The notes under the pieces were generated by a model. The model had not been told where the DNA came from. It saw only the letters and a program-made list of their open reading frames with translations, and did not search any database. A program made the position numbers and the translations under genes. Source: Zymomonas sp. (GTDB lineage: Bacteria; Pseudomonadota; Alphaproteobacteria; Sphingomonadales; Sphingomonadaceae). Taken from it: a stretch of 6,623 nt of DNA. Below are positions 1 to 6,420 of this stretch, piece by piece; the stretch's first letter is position 1; every line of letters begins with the position of its first letter. The stretch is from positions 1-6,623 of the forward strand of contig NZ_JAIWON010000152.1 in NCBI RefSeq assembly GCF_020216885.1, in the 5' to 3' direction.

Positions 1-66
1 TGCGACCTGCGACCTGCGACCTGCGACCTGCGACCTGCGACCTGCGACCTGCGACCTGCGACCTGC
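1..66. repeat. 7-bp tandem repeat, at least 9 copies
   Basis: The heptamer TGCGACC is repeated nine times without a mismatch (1-63), followed by a partial copy TGC (64-66). The array starts at the first base of the window, so its true length is unknown. It is GC-rich and ends abruptly in very AT-rich DNA. The unit length is not a multiple of three, so one array cycles through all three frames. Neither the forward nor the reverse unit creates a stop codon in any frame. Perfect short repeats like this usually change copy number by slipped-strand replication. It may be intergenic or may encode the tail of a gene to the left; the window cannot decide. Confidence 0.97.
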
Positions 67-287
67 TTGGGTAAAAGAAAATAGCGATTATTTTTTTAAG
101 GTTTAATCACAGCAATTGCGCAAAATAAATTAAGAATATCACCGTTATTTTTGCCCATTATTTTATTTTCAAGCAGGCATACTCACTAATAGAGCCATTA
201 TTCTTTTTTATTAAAGCGAATCTTTGTTTAATTTTTTAGAAAAACTTTAAAATTTTTTATTTAAGAAGGGGCTAACTCTGTAGCTCT

Positions 288-309
288 GATGCTATAACCT
301 TATAGTATC
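288..309 (+). promoter_or_regulatory. Candidate promoter (extended -10) inside a 22-bp palindrome
   Basis: Positions 288-297 and 300-309 form a dyad around a 2-nt centre (CC), with nine Watson-Crick pairs and one G-T. The left arm contains TG at 290-291 and TATAAC at 293-298, which fits an extended -10 element (TGnTATAAT) at five of six hexamer positions. No good -35 hexamer is visible at 16-18 bp, which extended -10 promoters can tolerate. The right arm offers TATAGT (301-306) as an alternative -10. A start near 305 would give a leader of about 165 nt. A palindrome over the -10 also suits an operator, though AT-rich DNA can produce such symmetry by chance. Confidence 0.4.
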
Positions 310-458
310 TTTCTATATGACAGAAAAAACGGGTGACTGATTCTCTTATCAGGTTAAAAAGAGTTGCTCAGGTAACCGTCAAATTAAGTTTTCAGCCGAA
401 AGCGTTATTTTACTGATACAGCTAGATATGCCGGGGCTGTTACCTTATATCCCAAGGG

Positions 459-464
459 AAGGAG
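459..464 (+). promoter_or_regulatory. Ribosome binding site deciding the aldolase start
   Basis: AAGGAG at 459-464 is a near-perfect Shine-Dalgarno core. It sits 7 nt before the ATG at 472 but only 4 nt before the in-frame GTG at 469. The spacing favours the ATG as the start codon. Confidence 0.85.
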
Positions 465-471
465 CGCTGTG

Positions 472-1386
472 ATGTCTATTACTCCCGAAGTAAAAGCTAT
501 TCTTGATCTTTATGAAAGTGATAATCCCGGGACAAAGGCTAATCTTGCTCGTATTTTGAATCATGGCCGTTTGGGTGGCACTGGTAAGCTGATCATTTTG
601 CCGGTCGATCAAGGTTTAGAACATGGCCCTGCGCGCAGTTTTTATCCTAATCCTGCCGGATATGATCCCCAATATCATTATAAATTAGCGATTGATGGCG
701 GTTTTTCTGCTTTTGCGGCACCGCTTGGGATGCTGGAAACAGGGGCGGCTACTTTTGCCGGTCAAATCCCGACTATTTTGAAGATGAACTCTTCGAATAG
801 TTGGTCATCTGTGAATGATCAGGCGGTGACTTCCTGTGTCGGCGATGCGTTAAGATTGGGCTGTTCGGCGGTTGGTTTTACGATTTATCCCGGCTCTGAT
901 ATTATTTTCGAGCAGATTGAAGAATTCCGCCATATTGCGGCAGAAGCCAAAAGATGCGGATTGGCAACGGTTATTTGGGCCTATCCACGCGGTGGACGAT
1001 TGACCAAAAGAGGCGAAACAGCTTTGGATGTCAGCGCCTATGCTGTGCATATCGCTGCCCAGATTGGTGGCCATATCATTAAGGTGAAGTTGCCGACTTC
1101 CCATATCGAGCAGCCTGAAGCTATCCCAGCTTATTCAGGAAAAGACTGGTCACCATTAGCTAACCGCGTTTCCCATATTATGGAATCAGCCTTTGCAGGG
1201 CGGCGCATGGTCGTCTTTTCAGGTGGCGAAGCGAAAACGCCAGATGAACTTTTTAAAGAAGCTGAAGCTATTCGTGACGGGGGCGGCTTTGGTTCAATTA
1301 TGGGGCGGAATGTTTTCCAGCGTTCAAGAGAAGAAGCCTTGGAGCTAGTCGATAAAATTGTCGAAATTTACAAAAAGAAGAATTGA
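472..1386 (+). CDS. fba: Fructose-bisphosphate aldolase, class I (DhnA/FbaB type)
   Basis: This cytoplasmic enzyme reversibly splits fructose 1,6-bisphosphate into dihydroxyacetone phosphate and glyceraldehyde 3-phosphate through a lysine Schiff base. The 304-residue product fits the DhnA-type TIM-barrel family. Numbered from ATG 472, it has ILPVDQGLEHG at 42-52, the strand HIIKVKLPT at 201-209 whose KVK matches the Schiff-base lysine region of FbaB (KQK there), the phosphate-binding SGG at 250-252, and GRNVFQR at 278-284. No zinc-site pattern of class II aldolases is seen. GTG 469 is an alternative in-frame start, but the Shine-Dalgarno spacing is better for ATG 472. The ATG shares its A with the stop of a 14-codon upstream ORF (TGATG). 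In Z. mobilis, which uses the Entner-Doudoroff route and lacks phosphofructokinase, such an aldolase would mainly run toward hexose phosphates; that is inference from known physiology. Which lysine of KVK forms the Schiff base is not certain from sequence alone. Confidence 0.93.
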   Translation: MSITPEVKAILDLYESDNPGTKANLARILNHGRLGGTGKLIILPVDQGLEHGPARSFYPNPAGYDPQYHYKLAIDGGFSAFAAPLGMLETGAATFAGQIPTILKMNSSNSWSSVNDQAVTSCVGDALRLGCSAVGFTIYPGSDIIFEQIEEFRHIAAEAKRCGLATVIWAYPRGGRLTKRGETALDVSAYAVHIAAQIGGHIIKVKLPTSHIEQPEAIPAYSGKDWSPLANRVSHIMESAFAGRRMVVFSGGEAKTPDELFKEAEAIRDGGGFGSIMGRNVFQRSREEALELVDKIVEIYKKKN

Positions 1387-1410
1387 TGAATGTGTAGTGG
1401 CCTAATTTTA

Positions 1411-1433
1411 AAGAGGCTTTATCTCTGCCTCTT
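1411..1433. terminator. Possible hairpin terminator after the aldolase gene
   Basis: AAGAGGC (1411-1417) pairs perfectly with GCCTCTT (1427-1433) around a 9-nt loop, 25 nt after the aldolase stop. No immediate T-tract follows on the + strand; the next T run (TTTT, 1445-1448) is 11 nt further on. It may act as a weak terminator or 3'-end stabiliser for either of the converging genes. Confidence 0.35.
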
Positions 1434-1485
1434 GTAAGAAGGGCTTTTCTGTTGATCGAAAACAGGATTTTAATAGGCCATTCTG

Positions 1486-1512
1486 TATCCCTGCCCAAAG
1501 TGAGCAGGGATA
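1486..1512. terminator. 9-bp inverted repeat between convergent genes
   Basis: TATCCCTGC (1486-1494) and GCAGGGATA (1504-1512) form a perfect 9-bp stem with a 9-nt loop, 27 nt past the ispG stop on the minus strand. Neither side has a clear T-tract, so it is not a textbook intrinsic terminator. Its place between two converging genes suggests a shared 3'-end structure. Confidence 0.4.
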
Positions 1513-1539
1513 ACGAGAAGGAAAGTTGTTATAACGAGA

Positions 1540-2673
1540 TTATTCGGCGGCGACCGTGGCCGCTTTCTCTTTTGCTTTTTCGGCTTCGATCTCGGCGGCT
1601 TTGTTTTCGACTAAGGCAACGATGTGGTCGAGCATTTTGGCATCTTCGACGGTATGATCGGTGACACCGGACAGAAAAACCATATGCTTACCCTGACCAC
1701 CACCGGTAACGCCGATATCGGTCTCCCGTGCTTCACCGGGCCCGTTCACCACGCAGCCCAGAATAGAAAGAGAAATCGGCGTTGCAATATGCGCCAGTCT
1801 TTCTTCCAGAGCCTTGACCGTTTTGACAACATCGAAGCCTTGTCTTGCGCAGCTGGGGCAGGAAACAACCCGAACGCCACGGGTGCGAAGATCCAAAGTC
1901 TTGAGAATGTCGTAACCGACCCGCACTTCCTGCTCAGGATCAGCGGAAAGCGAAACGCGTAACGTATCGCCGATACCATCCCACAACAGATTACCAATAC
2001 CCAAAGCGGATTTAACGGTTCCGCCAATAAGACCACCGGCTTCGGTGATACCGAGATGGAGCGGGCAATCGACGGCTTTTGCAAGTGCTTTATAAGAAGC
2101 AACCGCCAAGAAAACATCGGAAGCCTTTACGGCAACTTTGAATTCATGGAAATCTTGGTCTTGTAATAATTTAATATGGTTAAGGGCGCTTTCAACGAGC
2201 GCATCGGGGCAGGGCTCGCCGTATTTTTCAAGTAGCTCTTTTTCAAGGCTACCGGCATTCACACCGATACGGATGGCGCAGCCATTGGCTTTTGCCGCGC
2301 GAACAACTTCGGCAACGCGTTCGGAGGAACCGATATTGCCGGGATTGATGCGAAGGCAGGCAGCCCCTGCATCAGCGGCTTCTAAAGCGCGTTTATAGTG
2401 AAAATGAATGTCCGCGATGATCGGCACTTCAGCTGCGCGGACAATGTCCTTTAAAGCGGCGGTGGATTCTTTATCGGGACAGGAAACCCGAATAAGATCG
2501 ACACCGACAGCTTCGCAGCGTTTGATCTGGGCGATCGTAGCTTGAGCATCGACGGTCGGGGTGTTTGTCATGGTCTGGACACTAATCGGGGCATCGCCAC
2601 CGACAGCTACATTACCAACCATGATCTTGCGCGATTTGCGGCGCTCTATATGGCGCCAAGGACGAATGGACAT
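1540..2673 (-). CDS. ispG: 4-hydroxy-3-methylbut-2-en-1-yl diphosphate synthase (IspG/GcpE)
   Basis: IspG is the [4Fe-4S] enzyme that reduces 2-C-methyl-D-erythritol 2,4-cyclodiphosphate to HMBPP, the penultimate step of the MEP isoprenoid pathway, in the cytoplasm. The 377 residues align end to end with the compact two-domain bacterial form (372 in E. coli). The N-terminal TIM barrel shows [15 protein letters not shown] (24-38), ADIHFHY (87-93) and [10 protein letters not shown] (106-115). The C-terminal domain has the cluster ligands Cys272 and Cys275 (SCPSC) and Cys307 with Glu314 (GCVVNGPGE), matching E. coli Cys270, Cys273, Cys305 and Glu312. It ends in an Ala/Lys/Glu-rich tail from about residue 358. 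The start [20 protein letters not shown] is as expected for alphaproteobacteria, but no clear Shine-Dalgarno precedes ATG 2673. It converges with fba and diverges from ahcY. MEP flux feeds hopanoids and quinones, which fits a hopanoid-rich Zymomonas (inference). Confidence 0.97.
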   Translation of the reverse strand: MSIRPWRHIERRKSRKIMVGNVAVGGDAPISVQTMTNTPTVDAQATIAQIKRCEAVGVDLIRVSCPDKESTAALKDIVRAAEVPIIADIHFHYKRALEAADAGAACLRINPGNIGSSERVAEVVRAAKANGCAIRIGVNAGSLEKELLEKYGEPCPDALVESALNHIKLLQDQDFHEFKVAVKASDVFLAVASYKALAKAVDCPLHLGITEAGGLIGGTVKSALGIGNLLWDGIGDTLRVSLSADPEQEVRVGYDILKTLDLRTRGVRVVSCPSCARQGFDVVKTVKALEERLAHIATPISLSILGCVVNGPGEARETDIGVTGGGQGKHMVFLSGVTDHTVEDAKMLDHIVALVENKAAEIEAEKAKEKAATVAAE

Positions 2674-2909
2674 GTGCAGAGCCTATACGTCTAAAGGGGC
2701 ATAAAACCAACCGTTTAAGGGTTTTTGGCCAGCGAAGAAAGCAATATTCAAAATTCTATGGAGAAGATACAACAGTTTATCTTGATATCTGATATCGAAG
2801 AAGAGCAGCTTGCTACTTTACATAAAGAATTATTTATATTTTTATATTCTTAATGTTTACATATCAGGTTATCTCACGTTACAGCTACCCAAATATAGGG
2901 GAATATAGC

Positions 2910-2997
2910 CTTCCGAGCAGATAAGAAATGTGATTCCAGCCTGTGCTTGTGAAAGAGCTTTTTATCTGCGGGTGGAAGATGGCTGCAGCACCAGCCA
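2910..2997 (+). promoter_or_regulatory. Structured 5' leader of ahcY (candidate regulatory RNA)
   Basis: Two nested helices are visible. The outer one is CTTCC 2910-2914 with GGAAG 2974-2978. The inner one is 11 bp, GCAGATAAGAA 2917-2927 with TTTTTATCTGC 2959-2969, including one G-T pair. They enclose a 31-nt loop. A separate hairpin TGGCTG/CAGCCA follows (2980-2985 with 2992-2997). The loop segment CAGCC (2937-2941) can also pair with GGCTG (2981-2985), giving a pseudoknot that would compete with that hairpin. The element ends about 40 nt before the ahcY ribosome binding site. It does not match the SAH, SAM-II or SAM/SAH riboswitch patterns as I remember them. The folding potential is real; regulation is inference. 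Confidence 0.4.
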
Positions 2998-3035
2998 GAT
3001 ATATTTTGAAATTTGATTGCCGACTAGCCTTTTCT

Positions 3036-3041
3036 TAGGAG
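3036..3041 (+). promoter_or_regulatory. Ribosome binding site of ahcY
   Basis: TAGGAG (3036-3041) lies 9 nt before ATG 3051 and supports that start codon. Confidence 0.8.
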
Positions 3042-3050
3042 ACTTCATCT

Positions 3051-4445
3051 ATGGCTAATGAGCCTTATATTGTCCGTGACATCAGCCTTGCCGGTTGGGG
3101 GCGTAAAGAAATTGATATCGCCGAAGGTGAAATGCCCGGCCTGATGGCTTTGCGTGAAGAATATGCCGCTAAAAAGCCATTAAAAGGCGCACGGATCACT
3201 GGTTCTTTGCATATGACCATCCAGACGGCTGTTTTAATTGAAACGCTGGTTGATTTGGGTGCAGAAGTGCGTTGGGCTTCCTGCAATATCTTTTCCACGC
3301 AGGATCACGCGGCAGCGGCCATTGCCGAACAGAATATTCCGGTTTTTGCTGTTAAAGGCGAATCTTTGGAAGAATATTGGGATTATGTCGATCGTATTTT
3401 CGATTGGGGTAATGGTGAAACCGCCAATATGATTTTGGATGATGGTGGCGATGCGACCATGTTCGTTCTGTGGGGGGCTAAGTTGGAAGCAGGCGTTGAG
3501 TTTCCTGCGCCACAGAATGAAGAAGAAGAAATCTTCCAGAAAACGGTTCGTCGTCGGGTCGCTGCAACCCCCGGTTTCTTAACCAAAACCGCGAAAGCCA
3601 TTAAGGGCGTTTCCGAAGAAACCACGACCGGTGTTCATCGTCTGTATGAAATTGCTAAGAAAGGCGAATTGCTTTTCCCTGCGATCAACGTCAACGATTC
3701 TGTGACCAAGTCAAAATTCGACAATCTCTATGGTTGTAAAGAATCTTTGGTCGATGCCATCCGTCGCGCAACCGACGTGATGTTGGGCGGTAAAGTGGCT
3801 TGTGTCGCCGGTTTCGGTGATGTGGGTAAGGGGTCTGCTGCTTCCTTGCGGAATGGTGGTGCGCGTGTTCTGGTAACCGAGGTTGATCCGATCTGTGCGC
3901 TTCAAGCTGCTATGGAAGGCTATGAAGTCGTTACCTTGGAAGAAGCGGCACCACGGGCTGATATTTTCGTTACCTGCACCGGTAACGCTGATATTATCAC
4001 GCTTGATCACATGCGCGCCATGAAACAGCATGCGATTGTCTGCAATATTGGTCATTTCGACAGTGAAATTCAGATCAATTCGCTTGCCAACATGGAATGG
4101 ACTGAAATCAAACCGCAGGTTGATCTGGTTAAATTCCCTGACGGTAAGGAAATTATCGTTTTGGCTAAAGGCCGTTTGGTCAATCTGGGTTGTGCCACGG
4201 GTCATCCGAGCTTTGTGATGTCAGCCAGCTTCACCAATCAGGTGTTGGCGCAGATTGAGCTGTTCTGCAACACGGATAAATATCAGAAAGATGTTTATAT
4301 GTTGCCGAAGCATCTTGATGAAAAAGTTGCGGCTTTGCATCTCCCGAAATTGGGCGTTCATTTGAGCAAACTTACCCAGAAACAAGCTGATTATATCGGT
4401 GTTCCGGTCAATGGCCCGTTTAAGCCGGATCATTATCGTTATTGA
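3051..4445 (+). CDS. ahcY: Adenosylhomocysteinase (S-adenosyl-L-homocysteine hydrolase)
   Basis: AhcY is a cytoplasmic NAD-dependent enzyme that reversibly hydrolyses S-adenosylhomocysteine to adenosine and homocysteine, relieving product inhibition of methyltransferases and returning homocysteine to methionine synthesis. The 464-residue product is full length for the longer bacterial/plant form; it keeps the insert (about 135-170, acidic run EEEE at 157-160) that shortens the mammalian enzyme to 432. Substrate and catalytic residues are present: GSLHMT with His54, STQDHAAAA with Asp85, [11 protein letters not shown] with Glu190, and [10 protein letters not shown] with Lys220 and Asp224. The NAD Rossmann loop is GFGDVGKG (254-261). 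NIGHFD (342-347) and [13 protein letters not shown] (388-400) follow. The C terminus [10 protein letters not shown] carries the Lys and Tyr that reach the neighbouring subunit's NAD in this family. It is a single-gene unit: a structured leader precedes it and a strong terminator follows. Confidence 0.98.
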   Translation: MANEPYIVRDISLAGWGRKEIDIAEGEMPGLMALREEYAAKKPLKGARITGSLHMTIQTAVLIETLVDLGAEVRWASCNIFSTQDHAAAAIAEQNIPVFAVKGESLEEYWDYVDRIFDWGNGETANMILDDGGDATMFVLWGAKLEAGVEFPAPQNEEEEIFQKTVRRRVAATPGFLTKTAKAIKGVSEETTTGVHRLYEIAKKGELLFPAINVNDSVTKSKFDNLYGCKESLVDAIRRATDVMLGGKVACVAGFGDVGKGSAASLRNGGARVLVTEVDPICALQAAMEGYEVVTLEEAAPRADIFVTCTGNADIITLDHMRAMKQHAIVCNIGHFDSEIQINSLANMEWTEIKPQVDLVKFPDGKEIIVLAKGRLVNLGCATGHPSFVMSASFTNQVLAQIELFCNTDKYQKDVYMLPKHLDEKVAALHLPKLGVHLSKLTQKQADYIGVPVNGPFKPDHYRY

Positions 4446-4492
4446 TTTATCCTTTCGGCAGAGAGAGCGATCTCGCTTCTGAATAAAAGTAG

Positions 4493-4528
4493 AAGGAGCC
4501 GGTCATTTTATGGCCGGTTCTTTTTTTT
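4493..4528 (+). terminator. Rho-independent terminator of ahcY
   Basis: An 11-bp stem (4496-4506 with 4510-4520, two G-T pairs) closes on a TTT loop and is followed at once by eight Ts (4521-4528). The As at 4493-4494 can pair with early Ts and lengthen the stem. It lies about 50 nt after the ahcY stop and is a textbook intrinsic terminator on the + strand. Confidence 0.93.
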
Positions 4529-4692
4529 GTGGATAGTTGCCCGATCATTGGGGGCGGTGTCGATTATTAAAATCGCAGCCGCTAGAATCGGAAGGTAAGG
4601 CGTTTTCCGCTTGTCAGTTTATGAGGGGTAATGACGCGGATAGATGGATAGCCGAGGCTTTGGGAAATTATCCGAGATTTTAGGGATAAGAT

Positions 4693-4728
4693 AAAAACTG
4701 TCCCGACCAGAAAATCTGGTCAGGACAG
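4693..4728 (-). terminator. Rho-independent terminator of ettA
   Basis: Positions 4698-4711 and 4715-4728 form a 14-bp stem with a 3-nt loop. The one non-matching position (C4704/A4722) becomes a G-U pair in the minus-strand RNA. Five As at 4693-4697 read as a U-tract on the minus strand. It starts about 9 nt past the ettA stop codon. Confidence 0.93.
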
Positions 4729-4737
4729 AGAAGATAA

Positions 4738-6420
4738 TTAGTTACGGGTTAATTTTTTATAGGCCTGTGCGCTGGAGCGATCGGCAGCATCACCCAAACG
4801 GCGGCGTTTGTCTTCTTCATAGGATTCGAAGTTACCTTCAAACCATTCGACATGGCCGTCACCTTCAAAAGCGAGGATATGGGTTGCCAAGCGGTCAAGG
4901 AAGAAGCGGTCATGGCTGATAACCACAGCGCAACCAGCGAAGTTTTCTAAGGCCTCTTCCAAAGCCCGCAGGGTTTCAACGTCAAGATCGTTGGTCGGTT
5001 CATCCAACAGCAAAACGTTTCCGCCTTCTTTCAGCATTTTGGCCATATGGACGCGGTTTCTTTCACCGCCTGATAACTGGCCAACTTTTTTCTGCTGATC
5101 CGAGCCTTTGAAATTAAAAGCACCGACATAAGCGCGGGTAGCAATTTCATGCTTACCGAAGGTGAAGCGATCAAGACCGTCGGAAACTTCTTCCCAGACA
5201 TTCTTTTTATCGTCGAGATGGTCGCGGCTTTGATCGACATAGCCAAGCTGCACCGTGGGCCCGACCTCGATTTCACCGGCATCCGGTTTTTCTTGTCCGG
5301 TAATCAGCTTGAACAGAGTCGTCTTACCGGCACCATTGGCACCGATCACGCCAACAATACCACCTGGGGGCAGTGTGAAGCTAAGATCTTCAAACAGCTT
5401 TTTCTCACCGAAACTTTTGGTCAGGCCGCGGGCTTCGATAACTTTGCTGCCCAAGCGTTCCGGAATCTGGATCATGATCTGAGCCGCACCCGGACGGCGG
5501 TCATTTTGCTTTTCAACCAATTCTTCAAAAGCCTTGATACGGGCTTTGCTCTTGGTCTGACGGGCTTTCGGGCTTTGTCTAATCCACTGCAATTCCTGCT
5601 GAATGGCTTTTTGACGGCCCTCTTCTTCGCGTTCTTCCTGCTCCAGTCGTTTGGACTGGGCTTCTAACCATGCAGAATAGTTGCCTTCAAAAGGAATACC
5701 GCGACCACGGTCGATTTCCAGCACCCAACCAACGACGTTATCCAAGAAGTAACGGTCATGGGTAACCAGAATGACGTTACCCGGATATTCTTTCAGATGA
5801 TTTTCCAGCCATGCGACACTTTCGGCATCAAGATGGTTGGTCGGTTCATCCAACAACAGGATTTCGGGTTTTTCCAACAGCAAGCGGCAAAGCGCAACGC
5901 GACGGCGTTCACCACCGGAAAGTTTGGTAACATCGGCATCGCCCGGAGGGCAGCGCAGGGCTTCCATAGCGATTTCAAGCTGGTTGTCCAATGTCCAGCC
6001 GTCAACCGTGTCAATCCGTTCCTGTAATTCGCCCATTTCGGTCATCAGGGCGTCAAAATCGGCATCCGCAGGCGGATCCGCCATTAAGGTCGAGATTTCG
6101 TTAAAGCGATCGACCAGATCCGCGATTTCGCGAACGCCGTCCATCACATTGCCTTTGACATCCTTGGTCGGGTCAAGGTCTGGTTCCTGTGGGAGATAGC
6201 CGACGCGGATTCCTTCCGCTGCCCATGCTTCGCCCTGAAATTCAGTGTCCATACCGGCCATGATCTTCATCAAGGTCGATTTACCGGCACCATTCACACC
6301 GATAATGGCGATTTTGGTTCCGGGTAAAAATTGCAGGTGAATATTATTTAGAACAGGTTTTTTAGCGCCGGGAAAAGTCTTGGTCAGACCTTTCATGACA
6401 TAACTATACTGGACGGCCAT
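4738..6420 (-). CDS. ettA: ABC-F translational ATPase, EttA type
   Basis: This cytoplasmic ABC-F protein has two ATPase domains and no membrane segment. In E. coli, EttA binds the ribosomal E site and gates entry of the 70S initiation complex into elongation according to ATP/ADP level. The 560 residues match the 555-residue E. coli protein throughout. Domain 1 has Walker A GVNGAGKST (41-49), signature LSGGE (167-171), Walker B LLLDEPTNHLD (188-198, catalytic Glu192) and switch His221. The EttA arm insert lies around 88-145. The charged P-site-tRNA linker is about 245-325, with the segment RQSPKARQTKSKARIKAFEE (291-310). Domain 2 has GANGAGKTT (360-368), LSGGE (449-453), LLLDEPTNDLD (470-480, Glu474) and His503. 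The tail is basic. ATG 6420 is preceded by GGAG (6426-6429, spacing 5 nt). Earlier annotations often call such proteins ABC transporter ATP-binding proteins; there is no permease here. Antibiotic-resistance ABC-F proteins are a less likely alternative given the close EttA match. Confidence 0.96.
   Translation of the reverse strand: MAVQYSYVMKGLTKTFPGAKKPVLNNIHLQFLPGTKIAIIGVNGAGKSTLMKIMAGMDTEFQGEAWAAEGIRVGYLPQEPDLDPTKDVKGNVMDGVREIADLVDRFNEISTLMADPPADADFDALMTEMGELQERIDTVDGWTLDNQLEIAMEALRCPPGDADVTKLSGGERRRVALCRLLLEKPEILLLDEPTNHLDAESVAWLENHLKEYPGNVILVTHDRYFLDNVVGWVLEIDRGRGIPFEGNYSAWLEAQSKRLEQEEREEEGRQKAIQQELQWIRQSPKARQTKSKARIKAFEELVEKQNDRRPGAAQIMIQIPERLGSKVIEARGLTKSFGEKKLFEDLSFTLPPGGIVGVIGANGAGKTTLFKLITGQEKPDAGEIEVGPTVQLGYVDQSRDHLDDKKNVWEEVSDGLDRFTFGKHEIATRAYVGAFNFKGSDQQKKVGQLSGGERNRVHMAKMLKEGGNVLLLDEPTNDLDVETLRALEEALENFAGCAVVISHDRFFLDRLATHILAFEGDGHVEWFEGNFESYEEDKRRRLGDAADRSSAQAYKKLTRN

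Larger units (their letters stand above)
67..471. other. AT-rich spacer and leader upstream of the aldolase gene
   Basis: This stretch has no convincing gene. Positions 67-270 are rich in A and T runs and hold no recognisable structure apart from the small palindrome TTGCGCAA (116-123). From 288 on there is a palindromic candidate promoter. The presumed leader (about 305-471) contains a small hairpin CTGAT/ATCAG (337-341 with 348-352), a longer-range complement AGGTAAC/GTTACCT (370-376 with 439-445), a competing hairpin ACAGC/GCTGT (418-422 with 436-440) and two tiny ORFs (317-340 and 428-472). The Shine-Dalgarno sequence lies at 459-464. Confidence 0.6.
2674..3050. other. Divergent spacer between ispG and ahcY
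   Basis: This 377-bp region must carry promoters for both flanking genes. I could not place either with confidence: TTTACA (2856-2861) resembles a -35 for ahcY but has no good -10 at the right distance. The left half holds a possible 42-codon ORF on the + strand (2725-2853, TTG start) containing the 13-bp palindrome GATATCTGATATC (2784-2796) and a 6-bp hairpin AAGATA/TATCTT (2764-2769 with 2778-2783). The right half (2910-2997) is a foldable leader for ahcY. Confidence 0.5.

Noticed and set aside
317..340. A seven-codon ORF (MTEKTGD) in the aldolase leader.
   Set aside because: It has no ribosome binding site and is too short to distinguish from chance.
1624..1962. A 112-codon + strand ORF and a 123-codon minus-strand ORF (1746-2117) within ispG.
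   Set aside because: They occupy other frames of ispG, which carries all its iron-sulfur ligands in its own frame.
2910..3050. A known SAH or SAM riboswitch upstream of ahcY.
   Set aside because: CCGAG at 2913-2917 recalls part of the SAH riboswitch consensus, but the remaining conserved core and the GC-rich pseudoknot partner are missing, so the element is only called a candidate structured leader.
3711..4205. A 164-codon minus-strand ORF inside ahcY, and smaller ones at 3065-3298, 3383-3625 and 4221-4433.
   Set aside because: All overlap the conserved ahcY coding region and lack recognisable motifs or ribosome binding sites.
4464..4479. A small inverted repeat AGCGA-TC-TCGCT just after ahcY.
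   Set aside because: The 2-nt centre cannot form a normal loop at full pairing, and a much stronger terminator follows at 4493-4528.
4621..4683. A 20-codon + strand ORF (ATG 4621, stop TAG 4681-4683) between ahcY and ettA.
   Set aside because: It has no Shine-Dalgarno sequence, sits after a strong terminator with no visible promoter, and its length is expected by chance.
5149..5667. A 172-codon + strand ORF inside ettA, with several others (5255-5482, 5758-6027, 5837-6199).
   Set aside because: They lie antisense to a full-length, motif-complete ABC-F gene and resemble no known protein family; they are frame shadows.
4738..6420. An ABC transporter or antibiotic-resistance ABC-F protein.
   Set aside because: There is no membrane domain or permease gene beside it, and the arm, linker and both ATPase cores follow EttA almost throughout.
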